From Chloroflexota bacterium (lineage in GTDB: Bacteria > Chloroflexota > Dehalococcoidia > Dehalococcoidales > RBG-16-60-22): 10,322 nucleotides of DNA. The stretch lies in assembly GCA_022574315.1 (NCBI GenBank), contig JACZSH010000045.1:1-10322 (forward strand). Reading direction: 5' to 3'. Position 1 is the first letter of the stretch. The number at the start of each line of letters is the position of its first letter. Below, piece by piece: positions 6,513-10,322 of this stretch. The position numbers were made by a program, and so were the translations under genes. Below the pieces are notes generated by a model. The model had not been told where the DNA came from, did no database searches, and saw nothing but the letters and a program-made list of their open reading frames with translations.

Positions 6513-6577
6513 GAGTTTCAGGCTAAGACCCGGCGCTGACCTTTTCCCACGGTTTTTACCCAAAGGGACTAAAAATA

Positions 6578-7372
6578 TTAACCGTTATTCTCCCCGGCTT
6601 TCCCCAATATCTCCTCGTGCCGCGTGCAGAACTCGTACCCGCTTTCCAGCTGGGCGTAGATTAAGTCCTCCTGCCAGTGAGCGTTGTACAGCCGGCAGCC
6701 TCTGTCCTCGCAGAACGGGTCACCCGTCAGGTGGTAGACCACCGCCTGCACCACGTACCCCTTGGTTACCTCGGTCAGCCGCTCGTCTTCGTAGTCGATA
6801 AACCTCCCCTGGAAGCTTTCCTTGAGCGCCGTCGGGTCTTTCCCCAGGCTCTGGTACTGCTGCTTCAGCACGTAGTACTCCCTCGGCCGGGCCGGCGCCT
6901 CGATGATGCCGGTCGTGGAGATAATTGATGGTACGCTGTACAGACTCGTCCTCAGGTGGTACCTTTTGTTATGGTCGTCCCACGAACCGAACATCCGGTT
7001 GGTGAAGATGATGTGCAGGCAATCTAACTGGCGCTTCTCTGCCGGTATGGCTTCGCTGAAAACGCTCCGCAGCCAGCCCCCGTCGTAAAGCACGCCAAAC
7101 GCCCTGGACTTGCCCGTTAGCCGCCTTTTTTCGAATTCCACCTCGCCGTAGAGCGGCTCCTGGGCAGCCTCCATCCGCTGACTCACGTCTTGGACTTTGG
7201 CACCGGCGATTTTCCGGGCGTACTCGGCAATTATCTCCGGGGAAAGGTCGGCGGCAAAGAGGCTCTCCCTCAGTTCCACTTCGACCTTCCCCAGTTTTTT
7301 CCCGGTATACCGGGCTATCTCCGTCAGGTCCAGCTCTCCGCTGGTACCCTCATCGTAGAGAATAATCTTCAC
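6578..7372 (-). CDS. DUF6775-like putative metallopeptidase-type protein in the thiamin operon
   Basis: This 264-residue protein resembles, from memory, the DUF6775 family of archaea and Chloroflexota; the biochemical role is not established to my knowledge. Strongly conserved-looking stretches are CLHIIFTNRMFGSWDD (118-133), YSVPSIISTTGIIEAPARPR (145-164) and FQGRFIDYEDERLTEVTKGY (187-206). A cysteine/histidine block follows: DPFCEDRGCRLYNAHWQEDL, with C221, C226 and H232, then C249 and H252. These spaced Cys/His residues suggest bound metal, probably zinc. There is no signal peptide, so it is probably cytoplasmic. The start is GTG at 7372, 13 nt after the thi4 stop. It therefore shares the TPP-riboswitch-controlled transcript and probably serves thiazole synthesis, for example in metal or sulfur supply. 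That role is inferred from context only. Confidence 0.7.
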   Translation of the reverse strand: MKIILYDEGTSGELDLTEIARYTGKKLGKVEVELRESLFAADLSPEIIAEYARKIAGAKVQDVSQRMEAAQEPLYGEVEFEKRRLTGKSRAFGVLYDGGWLRSVFSEAIPAEKRQLDCLHIIFTNRMFGSWDDHNKRYHLRTSLYSVPSIISTTGIIEAPARPREYYVLKQQYQSLGKDPTALKESFQGRFIDYEDERLTEVTKGYVVQAVVYHLTGDPFCEDRGCRLYNAHWQEDLIYAQLESGYEFCTRHEEILGKAGENNG

Positions 7373-7385
7373 CTTTGCCCGGTTC

Positions 7386-8165
7386 CTACTTCAGCAATTC
7401 GAGGGCCGCCTCGGCGCCCTTTTCCCCGGACAGCAGCATGCCGCCGAAGGTCGGCCCCATCCTCGGCAGCCCGTAGGTCGTCGATACCGCCATGCCGATA
7501 GCAATCAGGCCCGGGTAGACCTCGCCGGTGTGCTCCACAATGAGGTCTTCCGACCGCTCCACCCACATCGCCCCGAACCCTTTGGTTTTGAACAGGCCTC
7601 TCTCCTCCAGCTTGCGCACCACCTGCGCGTCGTGGCCGGTGGCGTCAACCAGGACTTTTGATTCGATGGCTACCGGGTCGACGCAGGTTATCTCCCTGGG
7701 CAGAGAAGTAACCGGCGTCCAGTTGATGACCGCACCGCGTACCCGGCCGTCCTCCCTCATCACCAGGTCGTCAAAGATGGTCATGTTGGCGAATTTTACC
7801 CCTGCGTCGCAGGCAGCGGCGATGAGTTTGGAGCAGGCGTGGGGGCCGTCGGCTACCATCAGGCCTTTGGTGATTTCCAGGTACGGGGCGCCTATCTCGT
7901 CCAGGATTCTCTCCGCCGGATGCCTCACCGTCAGCTTGTTCATCAGGTAGCCGCCAATCCAGAACCCGCCGCCGATGTAGTTGTTGCGCTCGACGATGAG
8001 TACTTTCTTGCCGACTCTGGCCAGGTTGCGCCCGCACATCAGGCCGCTGGGACCGCCGCCGATAATGACCACGTCGCTCTCCACATAGTCCGAGAACTGC
8101 TTGGAAAACTCGCCGACGATGGCGCGGGTAACCTCTTTTTCTCCTACCGGACTGAACTTTACCAT
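7386..8165 (-). CDS. thi4: Thi4-family thiazole synthase
   Basis: Thi4 makes the thiazole half of thiamin from NAD, glycine and a sulfur source. The protein has 259 residues. An N-terminal dinucleotide-binding fold has VVIIGGGPSGL (32-42), then the GKKVLIVERNNYIGGGFWIGG segment (given in two parts: GKKVLIVERN and NYIGGGFWIGG, 52-72), and DATGHDAQVV (174-183). The C-terminal region is AIGMAVSTTYGLPRMGPTFG (222-241). At the sulfur-donor position the sequence reads NWTPVTSLPREITCVDP: aligned without gaps to the yeast suicide enzyme, C161 takes the place of the donor Cys205. Archaeal non-suicide enzymes have His there. The ATG start has GAGGAGG upstream. It is the first gene after the TPP riboswitch and precedes the DUF6775-like gene by 13 nt. 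Family assignment is very secure; the sulfur mechanism is open. Confidence 0.95.
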   Translation of the reverse strand: MVKFSPVGEKEVTRAIVGEFSKQFSDYVESDVVIIGGGPSGLMCGRNLARVGKKVLIVERNNYIGGGFWIGGYLMNKLTVRHPAERILDEIGAPYLEITKGLMVADGPHACSKLIAAACDAGVKFANMTIFDDLVMREDGRVRGAVINWTPVTSLPREITCVDPVAIESKVLVDATGHDAQVVRKLEERGLFKTKGFGAMWVERSEDLIVEHTGEVYPGLIAIGMAVSTTYGLPRMGPTFGGMLLSGEKGAEAALELLK

Positions 8166-8258
8166 TTCCCTATTTTCCTCCTCGTTTTATCGTCTGTAGA
8201 TACTGATAACTGCCCCGTTTCCCCCTGGCTTTGGAGAAAAGGTGGGGCTGGCCTGTGC

Positions 8259-8303
8259 AAAGAAAAAACCAGAAGACGATATATTAAATAATCTTCTGGT
8301 TTT
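8259..8303 (-). terminator. intrinsic terminator of the TPP riboswitch
   Basis: On the minus strand AAAACCAGAAGA pairs with TCTTCTGGTTTT (12 bp) around an AT-rich loop, followed by a run TTTTTTCTTT. It lies directly after the riboswitch aptamer and about 95 nt before thi4, the expected position for a ligand-controlled transcription terminator. Confidence 0.88.
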
Positions 8304-8311
8304 CCATCATT

Positions 8312-8395
8312 TACTTCCCTCCGCTCGAATTACCGAGTTCAGGTTCAAGGGGTTGTCCCTGCGGACTCTCAGCCTTCCGGCTCCCTCAGCAAGTA
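8312..8395 (-). promoter_or_regulatory. TPP riboswitch (THI element)
   Basis: The minus strand carries the conserved THI-box blocks: GAGGGAGCC, then GGCTGAGAG (pyrimidine-binding arm), and CCCCTTGAACCTGAAC with GCGGAGGGAA (pyrophosphate-binding arm). The closing helix P1 is TACTT (plus 8391-8395) with AAGTA (plus 8312-8316). A terminator hairpin follows, so thiamin pyrophosphate should turn off transcription of thi4 and the DUF6775-like gene. This is one of the clearest regulatory elements in the window. Confidence 0.95.
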
Positions 8396-8408
8396 TTCAA
8401 TTACCAAT

Positions 8409-8437
8409 ATGATACTCCGGATGGGCGGCGATGTAAA
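8409..8437 (-). promoter_or_regulatory. promoter of the thi4 operon
   Basis: TTTACA (plus-strand TGTAAA, 8432-8437), a 17-bp spacer, and TATCAT (plus-strand ATGATA, 8409-8414); both boxes match five of six consensus bases. Predicted initiation falls just before the riboswitch P1 stem. An inverted repeat AAAGAA-N7-TTCTTT (8435-8453) overlaps the -35 and could be an operator or a weak end for the bioY transcript. Confidence 0.65.
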
Positions 8438-8469
8438 GAATCACCGCTTCTTTCCGGCGCGATTAAAAA

Positions 8470-9096
8470 TCACCTGTCGTTGGACTGCTTGGGCATCAAA
8501 CCCCACGCCGCCCCGCCCGCCGCGATTGCCTTGATGATATCGCCGGCGATGAAAGGCAGCAGTCCCATACCGAGTACTGCGTAAACGCTGACCGTGCTAC
8601 CCGACACCAGGTTGAGCCAGAGATAAAGCTGTAGCAGCCCCGGGATGTATATCAGGACGAAGTTGGCCGTCAGCATCAGGCCGAGCATGGGCAGGAACCG
8701 GCGTGCCTTGACGTACTTGTCGGTAAGATGCCCCACGAATAATGCGGCCAGGATGAAGCCGATAATATAGCCGCCGGTCGGGCCTGCCAGGTGGCCGATA
8801 CCGCCTGACCAGCCGTTGAACCAGGGCATTCCCATCGCTCCGGCCCCCGCGTAAAAAGCCATGCTGGCGCCTCCCCACCACCGGCCGAGTATAATCCCCG
8901 CCAGCAGCACGGCAAAGGTCTGTCCGGTAATCGGCACCGGGGTCCAGGGCAGTGGTACTCTTACCTGTGCCGCCAGCCCCACTACGGCGGCCATGCCCAC
9001 CGTCAGGGCAATCTTTTTCACCAGGCTCAGTTCAACGCGCCACTGGTAGGCGTTGTACCGGGCCAGCCTCCATCTGTCTGCGGTGCTAATTGCCAT
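8470..9096 (-). CDS. bioY: biotin transporter substrate-binding subunit BioY
   Basis: BioY is the S component of energy-coupling-factor biotin importers and lies in the cytoplasmic membrane. The 208-residue protein has about six hydrophobic segments (roughly 28-45, 57-72, 74-90, 108-125, 138-153 and 173-200). Family motifs are VPLPWTPVPITGQTFAVLLAG (split here as VPLPWTPVPITG and QTFAVLLAG, 47-67), AGAGAMGMPWFNG, and HLAGPTGGYIIGF (102-114). The N-terminus before the first helix is a 25-residue hydrophilic stretch. The ATG at 9096 is supported by AAAGGGG 7-8 nt upstream. No bioM/bioN or EcfA/EcfT genes are nearby, so it probably uses a shared ECF module encoded elsewhere or acts alone. The gene stands alone between the thiamin operon and a divergent accessory pair. 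Confidence 0.94.
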   Translation of the reverse strand: MAISTADRWRLARYNAYQWRVELSLVKKIALTVGMAAVVGLAAQVRVPLPWTPVPITGQTFAVLLAGIILGRWWGGASMAFYAGAGAMGMPWFNGWSGGIGHLAGPTGGYIIGFILAALFVGHLTDKYVKARRFLPMLGLMLTANFVLIYIPGLLQLYLWLNLVSGSTVSVYAVLGMGLLPFIAGDIIKAIAAGGAAWGLMPKQSNDR

Positions 9097-9123
9097 CTAT
9101 TATCCCCTTTCATAGATTGATTC

Positions 9124-9191
9124 CGTGATGAGATATCGGGTGCCATTCACCGGCGGGGCTTCGCGCTGCGGCAAGAGAAGCCCCCGTCACG
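9124..9191 (-). promoter_or_regulatory. potentially structured 5' leader of bioY (unrecognised)
   Basis: The leader between the bioY promoter and its ribosome-binding site can form three nested helices on the minus strand. An outer CGTGA (9187-9191) pairs with TCACG (9124-9128). Inside it, GGGGCTTC (9177-9184) pairs with GAAGCCCC (9155-9162), and GGTG (9148-9151) pairs with CACC (9139-9142). Predicted transcription start coincides with the outer helix. There is no U-run, so it is not a simple terminator. I do not recognise it as a known riboswitch class. Confidence 0.4.
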
Positions 9192-9196
9192 CTGGC

Positions 9197-9225
9197 ATTT
9201 TAGCTTGCGGCGGAGAGAATGTCAA
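9197..9225 (-). promoter_or_regulatory. bioY promoter
   Basis: A perfect TTGACA (plus-strand TGTCAA, 9220-9225), a 17-bp spacer and TAAAAT (plus-strand ATTTTA, 9197-9202). It would produce a leader of about 95 nt before bioY. Confidence 0.75.
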
Positions 9226-9286
9226 ATGTCGCCAGATTTCGGTAGTGTATCAATTTGAAGTATGTTAAAATAGTAATACAGGGCTA

Positions 9287-9315
9287 TTGACAAATATGCT
9301 ATACTGCATTTTAGT
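9287..9315 (+). promoter_or_regulatory. probable promoter of the DUF5678-retropepsin pair
   Basis: A perfect TTGACA (9287-9292) is followed after 17 bp by TTTAGT (9310-9315), four of six consensus bases. TATACT at 9299-9304 is a better -10 on its own but too close to this -35. It lies divergent from the bioY promoter, in AT-rich DNA. Confidence 0.5.
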
Positions 9316-9342
9316 AAATAAGTGGCGTCCTAGAGGTAAGTC

Positions 9343-9588
9343 ATGGCTGAACAATTGAAAAAAGAATTTGAATACTATCTGGAACATCAAGACGAATTAG
9401 TTAAGCAATATAACGGCAAGTTCATTGTTATGAAGGACTGTCAAATTAGGGGTGCTTACGATTCAGATATTGAAGCTGTGGAAAAAGCTTCAAAAGAATT
9501 TGAGTTAGGAACTTTCCTAGTTCAAAAATGTGAGCCTGGAACTGAAAGTTATACCGAGACATACCATTCAAGAGTGGCGTTTGTATAA
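9343..9588 (+). CDS. DUF5678 family protein
   Basis: This 81-residue soluble protein matches my recollection of the DUF5678 family: an N-terminal FEYYLEHQDELVKQYNGKFI helix-strand region (9-28), then IRGAYDSDIEAVEKASKEFE (35-54), and the C-terminal signature GTFLVQKCEPGTESYTE with YHSRVAF. The family has no known function to my knowledge. The ATG has AGAGGT 5 nt upstream. It is followed after 9 nt by a retropepsin-like protease whose ribosome-binding site overlaps this gene's stop codon, so the two are one operon. It is AT-richer than the central genes. I infer that it may be a partner, substrate or regulator of the protease; nothing in the sequence proves it. Confidence 0.82.
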   Translation: MAEQLKKEFEYYLEHQDELVKQYNGKFIVMKDCQIRGAYDSDIEAVEKASKEFELGTFLVQKCEPGTESYTETYHSRVAFV

Positions 9589-9597
9589 GGACACTTC

Positions 9598-10170
9598 ATG
9601 CAACCTCCAACAGTTGCATTTATCTCTAATTACGATAGACTCTCGAATGTTCTAATAAATAAAGTCTATATCTCCCAAGTAATCTCATCCTCATCTTCAC
9701 AAATTACAAGACCCTCAAATGCCAGTGAGTATAACGCTCTGTGGGATACAGGAGCAACAGGCTCTGTTATTACCCGCAAGGTTGTGGATGAATGTGACCT
9801 AAAGCCTATAGGCATAGCTAATGTTCACCATGCAAATGGAACATCTACAACCCTCGTATATCTTGTGAGTGTTTTCTTGCCGAATAATGTTTGCTTCCGC
9901 TCGTTGAGGGTAACTGAGGGTGATTTAGCCGGTAATATTGAAGTCTTGATAGGCATGGATATAATCGGTAAGGGTGATTTTGCAGTCAGTAATAAGGATG
10001 GGAAAACGGCATTCACATTTCGAATACCATCTCTTGAACGTATAGATTTTGTTGAACAAACCAAAAACCTGCCAAAAACTAGAACTCTACCATCTTCCTC
10101 TAAAGTTGGTAGAAATGACCCATGCCCATGTGGCAGCGGCAAGAAATATAAAAGGTGCTGCGGTAGGTAG
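9598..10170 (+). CDS. retropepsin-like aspartic protease with C-terminal SEC-C zinc motif
   Basis: The 190-residue protein has a single retroviral-type aspartic protease domain. The active-site loop is ALWDTGATGSVIT (47-59, catalytic D50), and the second conserved element is VLIGMDIIGKGDFAVS (116-131). Such domains work as homodimers, each chain giving one Asp. A linker rich in Ser, Lys and Thr (about 155-170) leads to GRNDPCPCGSGKKYKRCCGR (171-190), a complete SEC-C motif with C176, C178, C187 and C188 for zinc, like that ending SecA. There is no signal peptide or membrane segment, so it is probably cytoplasmic. AAGGA precedes the ATG and overlaps the end of the DUF5678 gene, 9 nt upstream. 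The SEC-C tail could direct the protease to ribosomes, SecB-like partners or other proteins; this is an inference. Confidence 0.88.
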   Translation: MQPPTVAFISNYDRLSNVLINKVYISQVISSSSSQITRPSNASEYNALWDTGATGSVITRKVVDECDLKPIGIANVHHANGTSTTLVYLVSVFLPNNVCFRSLRVTEGDLAGNIEVLIGMDIIGKGDFAVSNKDGKTAFTFRIPSLERIDFVEQTKNLPKTRTLPSSSKVGRNDPCPCGSGKKYKRCCGR

Positions 10171-10194
10171 AATTATATTTCTATTTTGCTAGAC

Positions 10195-10322
10195 TTACAA
10201 CTTTCTCGACCATTCGATATGGTCACTAACCCCTGTTGCCCTAGCTGCGGTTACACTGATAGATGCCTTCTGGGTAAGGGTTCTACGAGTTGTTGTAGCC
10301 CGCTCATCACCCGACTCCTTTA
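10195..10322 (-). CDS. possible C-terminal end of a convergent gene, partial
   Basis: On the minus strand a frame enters from the right edge and stays open for 41 codons to a TAA at 10195-10197. It ends with ...ATGVSDHIEWSRKL, which I do not recognise. An AT-rich gap of 24 nt separates it from the retropepsin stop, as expected for convergent genes. An open frame this short can arise by chance, and the opposite strand is also open in one frame, so the call is tentative. Confidence 0.3.
   Translation of the reverse strand, partial: KESGDERATTTRRTLTQKASISVTAARATGVSDHIEWSRKL

Noticed and set aside
6456..6577. Moco riboswitch upstream of mobA
   Set aside because: The gap is only 122 nt and I see no recognisable Moco-element blocks.
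9155..9184. GGGGCTTC/GAAGCCCC hairpin as an intrinsic terminator
   Set aside because: There is no U-run directly after the stem on either strand; it fits better as a leader helix of bioY.
9097..9342. BirA-type operator (TTGTAAAC-N15-GTTTACAA class) controlling bioY
   Set aside because: No such inverted repeat is present on either strand of the gap.
10219..10322. Plus-strand cysteine-rich ORF starting at ATG 10219 as a gene
   Set aside because: No ribosome-binding site is visible and the opposite strand is also open; the evidence is too thin to call.
1..10322. CRISPR array, insertion sequence or transposase
   Set aside because: No regularly spaced repeats, no terminal inverted repeats flanking a transposase-like ORF, and no transposase motif were seen.

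Overview
The window looks like chromosome from an anaerobic bacterium, most likely a member of the Chloroflexota (class Dehalococcoidia or a relative). This is an inference from the gene families present: a Thi4-type thiazole synthase next to a DUF6775-like protein, a DUF5678 protein paired with a retropepsin, and a tight molybdenum-cofactor gene set. No taxonomic marker such as 16S rRNA is present. Several sigma70-type promoters with 17-bp spacers can be read by eye.

Layout. (1) 1-1757, minus strand: downstream of a tRNA-Gln(CUG) gene lie an unrecognised AT-rich ORF and then an open frame that leaves the window at base 1. That frame joins a HicB-antitoxin-like N-terminus to the C-terminal half of a glycyl radical enzyme. 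It looks like a rearranged accessory segment. (2) 1891-3157, plus strand: RNase III (rnc), a 50-residue charged small protein with its own promoter, and acylphosphatase. (3) 6455-3174, minus strand: mobA, moeA, mobB and a DUF362-like gene, with overlapping or closely spaced ends, for the late steps of molybdenum cofactor synthesis and nucleotide attachment. (4) 8437-6578, minus strand: a thiamin operon with promoter, TPP riboswitch, intrinsic terminator, thi4 and a DUF6775-like gene. (5) 9225-8470, minus strand: bioY, the substrate-binding subunit of an ECF biotin transporter, behind a consensus promoter and a potentially structured leader. (6) 9287-10170, plus strand, AT-rich: a two-gene unit of a DUF5678 protein and a retropepsin-like aspartic protease ending in a SEC-C zinc motif. 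A possible convergent gene enters from the right edge.

The centre (rnc, Moco, thiamin, biotin) is ordinary, GC-richer housekeeping DNA, while both flanks are AT-richer and accessory in character. The points most worth following are the HicB/glycyl-radical chimera, the DUF5678-retropepsin-SEC-C pair, the cysteine at the sulfur-donor position of Thi4, the riboswitch-controlled DUF6775-like gene, and the bioY leader.
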